Positions 1-6,573 of a stretch of DNA of 11,317 nucleotides are shown piece by piece. The notes beneath the pieces are model-generated. The model searched no databases. It was not told the DNA's origin and saw nothing but the letters and a program-made list of their open reading frames with translations. Each line of letters starts with the position of its first letter. Within the stretch, counting starts at the first letter, position 1. This stretch comes from J051 sp040752255. GTDB taxonomy: Bacteria > Armatimonadota > Fimbriimonadia > Fimbriimonadales > ATM1. The position numbers and the translations under genes are program-made. The stretch is from positions 1 to 11,317 of the forward strand of contig JBFMFD010000083.1 of assembly GCA_040752255.1 (NCBI GenBank), written 5' to 3'.

Positions 1-1
1 C

Positions 2-1750
2 GGCGGGCGAAGGATGACGGTGCTCGAGACGCTCGACGCCACCCAGACGCCGATGGGGCTGCGCACTTTGAGGCGCTTCCTTCTCGAGCCGCTGACCAAC
101 CCCGACGAGATCGAGGCCCGCCTCGCGTCAACCGAAGCGCTTTACCAGACGTCACTCGCCAGAGAGGCGATTCGCGGGGTGCTTCGCCAGGTGTACGACA
201 TGGAGCGCATCGTCGCCCGCGCCGCCACAGGAACCGCGAACGCGAGGGACCTGGTGAGCCTGAAACACTCTCTCGCGAGGCTTCCCGAGCTGAAGGATGC
301 GCTGCGCCGAGTCCCGTCAGCGGCAGGGGTCGGACTGTTGGAGCGACTTCAAGAGGAGATTGACCCCTGCGGGGAACTGGCGACTGAACTGGACCATTCG
401 CTCCAGGAAGAACCTCCGGTGTCGCTGCGCGAGGGTGGGATGATTCGAACTGGGTACGACGCCGAACTGGACGCGCTCCGCGCCCTTGCAAAGGAGGGCA
501 AAGAGTACATCGCCCGCCTCGAAGCGGCGGAGCGCGAGCGAACGGGCATCGAGCGCCTCCGCGTCGGCTACAACGGCGTGTTCGGCTACTACCTCGAAGT
601 TCCGAAAACGCAAATCGAGCGCGTACCCGACGACTACATCCGGAAGCAGACCACCACCAACGCGGAGCGGTACATCACGGCGGAGTTGAAAGAGTACGAG
701 AGCAAGGTCGTGGGGAGCGAGGAGAAGGCGTGTGAACTCGAATACGATCTGTTCGTCCGGCTCCGCTCCAGGGTCGCTTCCTTTGCCGGCCGATTGCTGC
801 GGACCGCGCGGGCGATCGCCGCGCTCGACGTCCTGCAGTCGTTCGCCGAGGTTGCCACCCGTCACCGCTACACACGACCGAAGATCGTCGCGCAGGGCGA
901 GCCTCGGCTGAAAGTGCGGGGCGGAAGGCACCCCGTTGTCGAGGCGCACTTGGGCTTCTCCGCGTTCGTCCCGAACGACGCCGACCTCTCGCAGGGCCGC
1001 TCCCTGGTCGTCCTGACCGGGCCCAACATGAGCGGCAAGTCCACCTACTTGAGGCAGACCGCACTCATCGCGCTTCTGGCGCAAGTCGGCTCGTTCGTGC
1101 CCGCCGAGGAGGTGGAGATGACCGTCGTAGACCGGGTTTTCGCTCGAATCGGCGCGCGAGATGAACTCGCCAGCGGCCAGAGCACCTTCATGGTCGAGAT
1201 GACCGAGGCGGCCAACATTCTGCATCACGCCACGGAGCGCAGCCTCGTCATCCTCGATGAGATCGGGCGCGGCACAAGCACCTTCGATGGGCTGGCGATT
1301 GCCTGGGCGATCTGTGAGTACCTTGCGGGCGTGGGCTGCTTCACCTTGTTCGCCACCCACTATCATCAACTCAACGCCCTCGGTGAGCGCCTGCCGAACG
1401 TGCGGAACTACCGGGTTGCGGTGAAGGAGGAAGGGGACAACGTCGTGTGGCTGCACAAGGTGCTCGAAGGAGGCACCGACCGGTCTTATGGGATTCACGT
1501 CGCGCGGATGGCGGGGCTGCCGAAGAGCGTGCTAACCCGCGCCGCGGAGGTGCTCGAAGACCTGGAGGCGAAGTCGGACGCCCCTGACCCGGGCCGCGTC
1601 TCCGAGTCCCGCCTGCAACTTCGTCTCTTCGAGGCGGAAGAGCCGGCGGTCGTCAAGCGGCTGCGCGAGATCAACACCGCGGAGCTGACGCCCGTTGAGG
1701 CGCTGGTGCTGTTGGACAACTTGAAGCGGGAATCGCTTGCCGATGCCTGA
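2..1750 (+). CDS. mutS: DNA mismatch repair protein MutS (5' end outside window)
   Basis: MutS recognises mismatched bases as a dimer and uses ATP to recruit MutL. The reading frame is open from the first bases of the window, so the start lies upstream. The first ATG in frame (position 14) is internal, because the following residues VLETLDATQTPMG match the start of the MutS core (lever) domain, usually a few hundred residues into the protein. The mismatch-binding and connector domains are therefore off the left edge. Numbered from that ATG, the Walker A motif GPNMSGKST is at residues 336-344, the Walker B LVILDE ends with D415-E416, and the signature GRGTSTFDG follows, then ATHYHQL. Near the C-terminus QLRLF (535-539) matches the beta-clamp-binding consensus, as in QMSLF-type motifs of other MutS proteins. 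The short C-terminal helix region LTPVEALVLLDNLKRE is also typical. The stop overlaps the priA start. Identification is secure; MutS2 is excluded by the intact core and the lack of a Smr domain. Confidence 0.97.
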   Translation, partial: GGRRMTVLETLDATQTPMGLRTLRRFLLEPLTNPDEIEARLASTEALYQTSLAREAIRGVLRQVYDMERIVARAATGTANARDLVSLKHSLARLPELKDALRRVPSAAGVGLLERLQEEIDPCGELATELDHSLQEEPPVSLREGGMIRTGYDAELDALRALAKEGKEYIARLEAAERERTGIERLRVGYNGVFGYYLEVPKTQIERVPDDYIRKQTTTNAERYITAELKEYESKVVGSEEKACELEYDLFVRLRSRVASFAGRLLRTARAIAALDVLQSFAEVATRHRYTRPKIVAQGEPRLKVRGGRHPVVEAHLGFSAFVPNDADLSQGRSLVVLTGPNMSGKSTYLRQTALIALLAQVGSFVPAEEVEMTVVDRVFARIGARDELASGQSTFMVEMTEAANILHHATERSLVILDEIGRGTSTFDGLAIAWAICEYLAGVGCFTLFATHYHQLNALGERLPNVRNYRVAVKEEGDNVVWLHKVLEGGTDRSYGIHVARMAGLPKSVLTRAAEVLEDLEAKSDAPDPGRVSESRLQLRLFEAEEPAVVKRLREINTAELTPVEALVLLDNLKRESLADA

Positions 1751-4100
1751 CCTGCTCCGCGTCGCGGATGTTGTACCGGACGTTCCCCCCGCCGGCTTGG
1801 AGGACGCCTACACCTATGGTTTCGGCGACACGGAGCCGGCGCCCGGAGACTGCGTCCTCGTGCCGTTCGGCAATCGCGTCGTCGCGGGATACGTCGTCGG
1901 CGTCCGAGACGTGCCTTCCGACCAGTTGGGCTTCCCTCCGGCGAGCCTGAAGCCGATTCAGTCGGTCGTGGAAGGACTTTCGCTGCCGGCGGAGTTGCTC
2001 GAGACGATCCGCAGAACCGCCAGCGAGACGCTCTCGCAGGTTCGAGCGGTCGTCAGGGTCGCATTGCCGCCCGGCTTTCGGTCGCGCCTGAAGACGGTGT
2101 ACCGAATGGTTCAGTTTGGCGGAGAGGAGAAACTCACGCCGAAGCAGACGCTTGCTCTCGACGCACTCAGAGAGAGGGGCGAGGTGCCCGAGTCCGCTCT
2201 CACGTCGCTCGGCTTGAGCCGAGCGGTGATGCTCGCGCTGGTGCGCAAAGGATTGGCGCGGAAGGAGACCGTCCTGCCCGCAGAAAGGAGGCCCGCGCAG
2301 CGCCGTCTGCGGCTCGCACCCCGCGGCGCGCGGCCGAGCGGTGAGACGCCCGCCCAGTTGCGCTGCTATGAGGCGTTGCTTCGGGCAGGCGAGGGCGCGT
2401 GGACGGTCGAGGAGATTGCCGCGCTCGCGGAGGTTTCGACGGCTACGGTCAAGGCGCTCGTCAAAGAGGGCGTCCTCGAGGAGGCGCCCCGACCTCAAGA
2501 GGCGGCAACCGAGTTCCCCGAGATGACCCCCCACCAAGCGGAAGCGATGAGCGTCATCGCGTCCAATCCGGCTGGCCGGTTCCTTCTGTTCGGCGTAACC
2601 GGCAGCGGCAAGACCGAGGTGTACATGCGCTCGATCCGGGACGCGATCGAGGGTGGGCGGTCGGCGCTGTATCTTGTGCCCGAGATCGCCTTGGCGGCGC
2701 AGGTCATCACGCGGCTGCGCGCGCGTTTCGGTGACCGCGTCGCCGTCATCCACAGCGGCCTCTCCCAGGGAGAGCGACTTAGGCAGTGGCGGGCCGTTCG
2801 TTCCGGCGCGGTGCAGATTGCGCTCGGCGCGAGGAGCGCTGCCTTCGCCCCGGCGCAGAACCTCGGCGTGGTCATCGTGGACGAGGAGCACGAGAGCGCC
2901 TACAAGGAGGACGGCACCCCCCACCACGACGCGCGACGGATTGCCGAGATGCGGGCAGAGCAGAGCGGCGCGCGGCTGCAGCTCGGCTCGGCGACTCCGT
3001 CCGTAGAATCGTTCCATCGAGCGCGCACCGGCGGCCTGCGCCTTGTCTCAATGCCCGCGCGCGTGGGCGACCTCTCCTTGCCGAACGTCGTGGTGAGCGA
3101 CTTGCGGGAGGTGTTTCGCTCCGGAAAGCCCTCGATCCTTGGGCCCGACTTGCACCTCGCCCTTGCGGAGACGCTGAGGCGAGGGGAGCAGGCGATTCTG
3201 TTTCTCAATCGGCGCGCGTACGCGGGCTCGCTGCTGTGCAGGGAGTGCGGATATGTACCAACCTGTCCAAACTGCTCCGTCACCTTCACCTTCCACAAGG
3301 GAGCGAAGCGCCTTCGGTGTCACCACTGCAACGCGCAGGAGCCTGCGCCCGACGTGTGCCCTAAGTGCGGCTCGCACCGCTTTCGCCCCCTCGGTATCGG
3401 CACGGAGAAGGTTGAGGAGGCCGTGCGGGAGGCCTTTCCCCGCTCCGTGGTCGCTCGCGTGGACCGAGACGTCGCCCGCCGCGCGGGCGCGGTTGAGGCC
3501 GTGTTCAGGAGGCTCCGCGAGGGGGAGATTAATGTACTTGTTGGTACACAGATGGTCGCCAAGGGGCTCGACTTCCCCGGCGTAACGCTGGTCGGCGTGG
3601 TAACCGCCGACACCGGTCTCTGCCTGCCCGACTTCCGCAGCACCGAGCGGACGTTCCAATTGCTGACGCAGGTTTGCGGTCGCTCGGGGCGTGCGCGGCA
3701 AGGGATGGCGGTCATTCAGACGTTCCAGCCCGAGCATCCTGCGGTCGAGTTCGCCGCGGCTCAGGACTACGAGACGTTCTTCGATCGGGAGATTGGCGAG
3801 CGGCGGGACGCGCTGTACCCACCCTTCACGCGCCTGGTGAACGTGCTCGCCTCGTCGCCGGAGCGAGGCCTGGCCGAGAGGGTCGCCGCTGAGATTGCGG
3901 ACGACCTGAAACGGCACGTCGTTCGGGTGCTTGGCCCTGCGCCCTGCCCAATCGAGCGCCTGAAGGGACGTTGGCGCTTCCACGTGCTCGTCAAGCTCGA
4001 CCCGGAGGACCAGGTCGGCGTCGCAACGGTGCGCGAAGAGCACCTAACCCATCCCGGCGTTCGTGTGACGGTCGACGTGGACCCGGTCTCGTTGCTCTGA
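1743..4100 (+). CDS. priA: Primosomal protein N' (PriA, replication restart helicase)
   Basis: PriA is a superfamily 2 3'-5' DNA helicase that binds stalled forks and D-loops and reloads the replicative helicase. From the ATG at 1743 it has 785 residues. The N-terminal 3'-end-binding domain (about 1-105) is followed by two winged-helix-like segments (about 129-175 and 201-247). Next come Walker A GVTGSGKT (284-291), the DEEH box (380-383), and eight zinc-binding cysteines in four pairs at 499/502, 508/511, 526/529 and 539/542. The C-terminal helicase lobe carries GTQMVAKGLDFPGV and motif VI as QVCGRSGR. A TTG at 1737 in frame could also start the protein, but the ATG two codons later is preferred. 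Either start lies inside the end of mutS (8-bp overlap from the ATG), so the two are probably co-transcribed and translationally coupled. All catalytic motifs are intact. Confidence 0.96.
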   Translation: MPDLLRVADVVPDVPPAGLEDAYTYGFGDTEPAPGDCVLVPFGNRVVAGYVVGVRDVPSDQLGFPPASLKPIQSVVEGLSLPAELLETIRRTASETLSQVRAVVRVALPPGFRSRLKTVYRMVQFGGEEKLTPKQTLALDALRERGEVPESALTSLGLSRAVMLALVRKGLARKETVLPAERRPAQRRLRLAPRGARPSGETPAQLRCYEALLRAGEGAWTVEEIAALAEVSTATVKALVKEGVLEEAPRPQEAATEFPEMTPHQAEAMSVIASNPAGRFLLFGVTGSGKTEVYMRSIRDAIEGGRSALYLVPEIALAAQVITRLRARFGDRVAVIHSGLSQGERLRQWRAVRSGAVQIALGARSAAFAPAQNLGVVIVDEEHESAYKEDGTPHHDARRIAEMRAEQSGARLQLGSATPSVESFHRARTGGLRLVSMPARVGDLSLPNVVVSDLREVFRSGKPSILGPDLHLALAETLRRGEQAILFLNRRAYAGSLLCRECGYVPTCPNCSVTFTFHKGAKRLRCHHCNAQEPAPDVCPKCGSHRFRPLGIGTEKVEEAVREAFPRSVVARVDRDVARRAGAVEAVFRRLREGEINVLVGTQMVAKGLDFPGVTLVGVVTADTGLCLPDFRSTERTFQLLTQVCGRSGRARQGMAVIQTFQPEHPAVEFAAAQDYETFFDREIGERRDALYPPFTRLVNVLASSPERGLAERVAAEIADDLKRHVVRVLGPAPCPIERLKGRWRFHVLVKLDPEDQVGVATVREEHLTHPGVRVTVDVDPVSLL

Positions 4101-4136
4101 CGGAACCTTGCGGGCGCCGCGAGCGTTGAACGAGGT

Positions 4137-4144
4137 AGGAGAGG
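4137..4144 (+). promoter_or_regulatory. Strong Shine-Dalgarno site for the YHS-repeat gene
   Basis: AGGAGAGG lies 6 nt before the ATG at 4151. An in-frame TAG at 4136-4138 leaves this ATG as the only upstream start. This is the clearest ribosome binding site in the window. It contrasts with the genes at 4812, 6574, 9021 (minus) and 9120, which have no usable one. Confidence 0.75.
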
Positions 4145-4150
4145 AATCAA

Positions 4151-4708
4151 ATGACCACCTTACTCATCGCTTGTCTCGCACTTTCTCAGGCTGCCCAGGC
4201 GCCCGCAACGAACTGTCCCGTCATGGGTCACCCGGCGACAGACTCAGAGCCCAAAGTTCTGTACAAGGGCAACGTCTTCGGCTTCTGTTGCGCCGGGTGC
4301 GTCGGCACCTTCTCGGACAACCCCGAGAGCTTCTTGAAGCGCCACGCCGAGGCGGATGACGCGGTCGGCTACGCGCTCTATGACGTCGTCGCCCGGACGA
4401 TCATCCCCAAGGAAACCAAGACGCACAATGTGCTGCACGCCGGCGTGCTGTATCGCTTCGTGACAAAGGAGAACGGAGCCGCGTTCCAGAAGGAGCCGAA
4501 GAAGTTCGTCGCTCCTGCTCAGGAAGCGAGCTCCATCTGCCCCGTTAGCGGGGAGACCCTCAAACCCGGCAAGGCTGTCGCTTTCCGCGACTACAACGGC
4601 GTTCGCTACTACTTCTGCTGCTCGGAATGCCCGAGCGCGTTCGATCGGAACCCATCGGCGTTTGCCGATAAAGCCAAGCCCGGCCCGGCAACGGCTCATA
4701 AACTGTAG
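4151..4708 (+). CDS. Exported protein with three YHS/TRASH-like repeats
   Basis: This 185-residue protein starts with a short hydrophobic segment (about 1-17, ending AQA) that looks like a small signal peptide without the usual basic residues. Repeat 1 has CPVMGHP (22-28), YKGNVFGFCCAGC (38-50) and FSDNPESF (54-61). Repeat 3 has CPVSGE (130-135), YYFCCSEC (153-160) and FDRNPSAF (164-171). Between them, residues about 77-120 align to the same pattern (AGVLYRF, then FQKEPKKF) but have lost every cysteine. CPxxG plus CCxxC with an NP-F tail is typical of YHS or TRASH-like domains, which are associated with metal binding. The ligand here is unknown; copper, other soft metals or haem are possibilities only. 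The gene follows priA by 50 bp and is probably read from the same transcript, but no functional link to DNA repair is visible. A hairpin terminator follows. A lipobox-like LIAC at residues 5-8 is too near the N-terminus to be convincing. Confidence 0.88.
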   Translation: MTTLLIACLALSQAAQAPATNCPVMGHPATDSEPKVLYKGNVFGFCCAGCVGTFSDNPESFLKRHAEADDAVGYALYDVVARTIIPKETKTHNVLHAGVLYRFVTKENGAAFQKEPKKFVAPAQEASSICPVSGETLKPGKAVAFRDYNGVRYYFCCSECPSAFDRNPSAFADKAKPGPATAHKL

Positions 4709-4735
4709 CCCCTGCAAACATCCCACCTCCAGCCA

Positions 4736-4773
4736 AGCCTCCCCGTCCCTCCAGCGGGGAGGCTACACTTTTG
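4736..4773 (+). terminator. Rho-independent-type terminator after the YHS gene
   Basis: A perfect 10-bp stem, AGCCTCCCCG (4736-4745) pairing with CGGGGAGGCT (4755-4764), encloses a 9-nt loop. It is followed by ACAC and a short T run (4769-4772). The stem is strong and GC-rich and sits 28 bp after the stop codon. The T run is short and 4 nt removed from the stem, so termination may be partial. It separates the mutS-priA-YHS block from the nitrilase-nadE-glyS block. Confidence 0.7.
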
Positions 4774-4799
4774 CGGCGGGGCGCCTTGCCGATAGCGAG

Positions 4800-4805
4800 T
4801 AAACT
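4800..4805 (+). promoter_or_regulatory. Putative -10 box for a leaderless nitrilase-nadE transcript
   Basis: TAAACT fits TANNNT and ends exactly 6 nt before the ATG at 4812, which would put the transcription start on or beside the start codon. No Shine-Dalgarno sequence precedes the ATG. No convincing -35 hexamer is seen at the usual spacing. The placement just after a terminator supports a new transcription unit here. Mapped 5' ends are not available. Confidence 0.5.
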
Positions 4806-4811
4806 CGCGCC

Positions 4812-5690
4812 ATGCCGACGATGGCGGCGCTTGTGCAGATTGCGCCCGAAAAGGCGGACGTGTCTGCGAATCTGCAACGGATTGCCGAGGCGGTGCGCCG
4901 CTCCTCCAGCGAGGGCGCCGACCTTGTCGTGTTCCCCGAGGCCGTCTTGACGGGCTACTTCCTTGAGGGCGGCGTCATTGAGGTCGCCCTGCCCGCTGAT
5001 GAGGTGGCGCGGCGGCTCGCTCAAGCGGTCGGTGACATCGGCAGGCCGGTGGACGTGATCCTCGGCTACTACGAGGAGAAGGGCGGCTTGATCTACAACT
5101 CCGCTTCCCACTTCTGCCTCGATTCAGGCGCGGCGAACATAGCCCACACCCATCGCAAGTTCTTCCTTCCCACGTATGGCGTGTTCGACGAGGAGCGGTT
5201 CGTCGCCCGAGGCAAGGAGATACAGGCCTACGACACACGCTTCGGGCGGATGGCGATGCTCATCTGCGAGGACATCTGGCACAGCGTTACGCCTATGGTC
5301 GCCGCTCTGAAGGGGGCGGAGACCATCGTGAGCATCGCGGCGTCCCCCGCGCGCGACTTTACCGCCGCCAAACCGCAGAGCCTCGAGTCCTATCACCGCA
5401 TCGTACAGCGAATGGCAGAGGAGCACGGCGTCTGGGCGCTCCATTCCATGCTCGTCGGCTTCGAGGGCGGCAAGGGCTTCGCAGGGGGCAGTATCGCTGT
5501 GGACCCATTCGGCAAGGTCGTCGGCGAAGGGCCCGTCGGCGTCGAGCACTTCTTGCACGTCGAGGTGGACCATGAAGCGGTGGCGGTTGCGCGCAACATC
5601 TCGCCGATGCTTGCCGACCTCGCGAGCGTCCTGGAGGACGTCATTCGCGAGTTGCGCGAGGTGGACGAGGAAGCATGCCCACCCCGATAG
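4812..5690 (+). CDS. Nitrilase-family glutamine amidohydrolase, probable glutaminase partner of NadE
   Basis: This 292-residue carbon-nitrogen hydrolase has the full Glu-Lys-Cys triad of the nitrilase superfamily: E43 in VVFPEAVLTGY, K116 in HRKFFLP, and C152 in LICEDIW. The ICEDIW form is the one usual in the glutaminase domain of glutamine-dependent NAD synthetases and in related amidases. It ends where a fused NAD synthetase would continue into its synthetase domain, and the next gene is nadE, overlapping by 16 bp. The best reading is that it hydrolyses glutamine and passes ammonia to NadE. This is inference from family and context; another cytoplasmic amidase role (omega-amidase or N-carbamoyl hydrolase) is possible. 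No signal peptide is seen. The start is fixed by the ATG, the typical N-terminus (AALVQIAPEKADVSANL), and the promoter-like box 6 nt upstream. Confidence 0.9.
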   Translation: MPTMAALVQIAPEKADVSANLQRIAEAVRRSSSEGADLVVFPEAVLTGYFLEGGVIEVALPADEVARRLAQAVGDIGRPVDVILGYYEEKGGLIYNSASHFCLDSGAANIAHTHRKFFLPTYGVFDEERFVARGKEIQAYDTRFGRMAMLICEDIWHSVTPMVAALKGAETIVSIAASPARDFTAAKPQSLESYHRIVQRMAEEHGVWALHSMLVGFEGGKGFAGGSIAVDPFGKVVGEGPVGVEHFLHVEVDHEAVAVARNISPMLADLASVLEDVIRELREVDEEACPPR

Positions 5691-6553
5691 CCGACCTGCC
5701 GGTGATCGAAGCCGCCCGGTGGGAGCCGGACTCATCCGATGCGCTGCTCGTGGACGCGGCTGCCTTGGCGGACTGGCTGGTCCTGTTTCTGCGGGACGAG
5801 TGCATCCGACGCCGAGGGTCGCGACGTGCGGTCGTCGGCGTGTCGGGAGGGGTGGACTCGGCTGTTACCGCGTTCCTCTGCGCCCGCGCGTTCGGCCCGG
5901 AGAACACACATGCGTTCCTGTTGCCGTATCGAATCAGTTCGCCCGAGAGCCTTGAGCATGGTCGGCTGGTCGCCGAGACGCTCGGCGCGCCCAGGCGCGA
6001 GATTGACATCACGCCGATGGTAGACGGCTACGTTCAGCAGTTCGAGTCGGACGCGTCTCCGCGCAGAGTCGGCAACGTTTGCGCGCGCTGCCGCACCGCG
6101 ATCCTCTTCGATCAGAGCGCAAAGCTGCCAGGCTTGCCCATCGGCACGGGCAACAAGACGGAGCGGCTGTTTGGATACTTCACCTGGCACGCCGACGACG
6201 CGCCGCCCATCAACCCGCTGGGCGACCTCTACAAGACGCAGGTGCGCCAACTCGCCGAGCACCTCGGCGTCCCCGAGGTCATTCGGCGGAAACCGCCCAC
6301 CGCGGACCTCGCTCACGGCCAGACCGACGAGGGGGACCTCGGCATCACCTACGAGGAGGCGGATCGGATACTGTACTACTTGGTACAGGGGTGGTCGCCC
6401 GAGGCGCTCGTCGAGCGCGGATTCCGCGTGGGGGCGGTGGAGGTCGTCCGGCAACGGGTTGCGGCGACGCACTGGAAGCGGCGGCTGCCCACGGTCGCGA
6501 TGGTGTCGGCGACCGCAATCGGCGAGTTCTACCTGCGCCCAGTGGACTACTGA
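5675..6553 (+). CDS. nadE: NAD(+) synthetase
   Basis: NadE adenylates nicotinic acid adenine dinucleotide with ATP and amidates it to NAD+, the last step of NAD synthesis. The 292-residue chain contains the ATP-pyrophosphatase P-loop SGGVDS (57-62), LPYRISSPES after it, GTGNKTE (157-163), NPLGDLYKTQV and the KPPTADLAHGQTDEGDLGITY substrate/ATP loop. It is a stand-alone synthetase of the usual length with no glutaminase domain; that domain is probably the protein encoded just upstream, whose last 16 bp overlap this start. A GAGG 4 nt before the ATG can serve as ribosome binding site. Two places differ from common NadE sequences as I recall them: NVCARCR (134-140), where many have N-x-x-A-R-x-R-M, and TWHADDA (170-176), where T-x-x-G-D is usual. 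The rest is well conserved, so an active enzyme is expected. Confidence 0.94.
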   Translation: MPTPIADLPVIEAARWEPDSSDALLVDAAALADWLVLFLRDECIRRRGSRRAVVGVSGGVDSAVTAFLCARAFGPENTHAFLLPYRISSPESLEHGRLVAETLGAPRREIDITPMVDGYVQQFESDASPRRVGNVCARCRTAILFDQSAKLPGLPIGTGNKTERLFGYFTWHADDAPPINPLGDLYKTQVRQLAEHLGVPEVIRRKPPTADLAHGQTDEGDLGITYEEADRILYYLVQGWSPEALVERGFRVGAVEVVRQRVAATHWKRRLPTVAMVSATAIGEFYLRPVDY

Positions 6554-6558
6554 GCCGG

Positions 6559-6564
6559 TAGAAT
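6559..6564 (+). promoter_or_regulatory. Possible -10 box upstream of glyS
   Basis: TAGAAT in the 20-bp nadE-glyS gap ends 9 nt before the glyS ATG. It fits TANNNT and no Shine-Dalgarno is visible in front of glyS, so an extra start giving a transcript with a very short leader is possible. The spacing is longer than at 4812 and 9021, no -35 box is seen, and co-transcription from the nitrilase promoter is equally plausible. Confidence 0.25.
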
Positions 6565-6573
6565 CCGCCCCCG

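Noticed and set aside
317..1498. Long open frame antisense to mutS (393 codons)
   Set aside because: It lies wholly opposite conserved MutS domains. Its protein is rich in Arg, Asp and Val with no recognisable motif, as expected for a shadow frame in GC-rich DNA.
1671..3017. Open frame of 448 codons antisense to priA
   Set aside because: It is opposite conserved PriA motifs, low in complexity and rich in Arg and Leu, with no family resemblance. Another such frame (3048-4043) covers the rest of priA.
4140..4174. YHS protein as a lipoprotein (LIAC at residues 5-8)
   Set aside because: The cysteine is only 8 residues from the start and an in-frame stop at 4136 rules out a longer signal sequence, so a lipoprotein signal peptide is too short to be credible.
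4108..4359. Plus-strand frame overlapping the start of the YHS gene
   Set aside because: It has no ribosome binding site, its product is Arg/Gly/Leu-rich without motifs, and it overlaps the well-supported gene starting at 4151.
4709..4811. Search for a tRNA, small RNA or riboswitch in the largest gap on the plus strand
   Set aside because: Apart from the terminator hairpin and the TAAACT box no cloverleaf, conserved leader or further strong stem could be seen.
5675..5690. The nitrilase-nadE junction as a frameshift breaking one fused gene
   Set aside because: Both proteins have natural ends, NadE has its own ATG with a GAGG site and a normal stand-alone length, and the short overlap is typical of coupled genes. 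A sequencing error cannot be fully excluded, but nothing suggests it.
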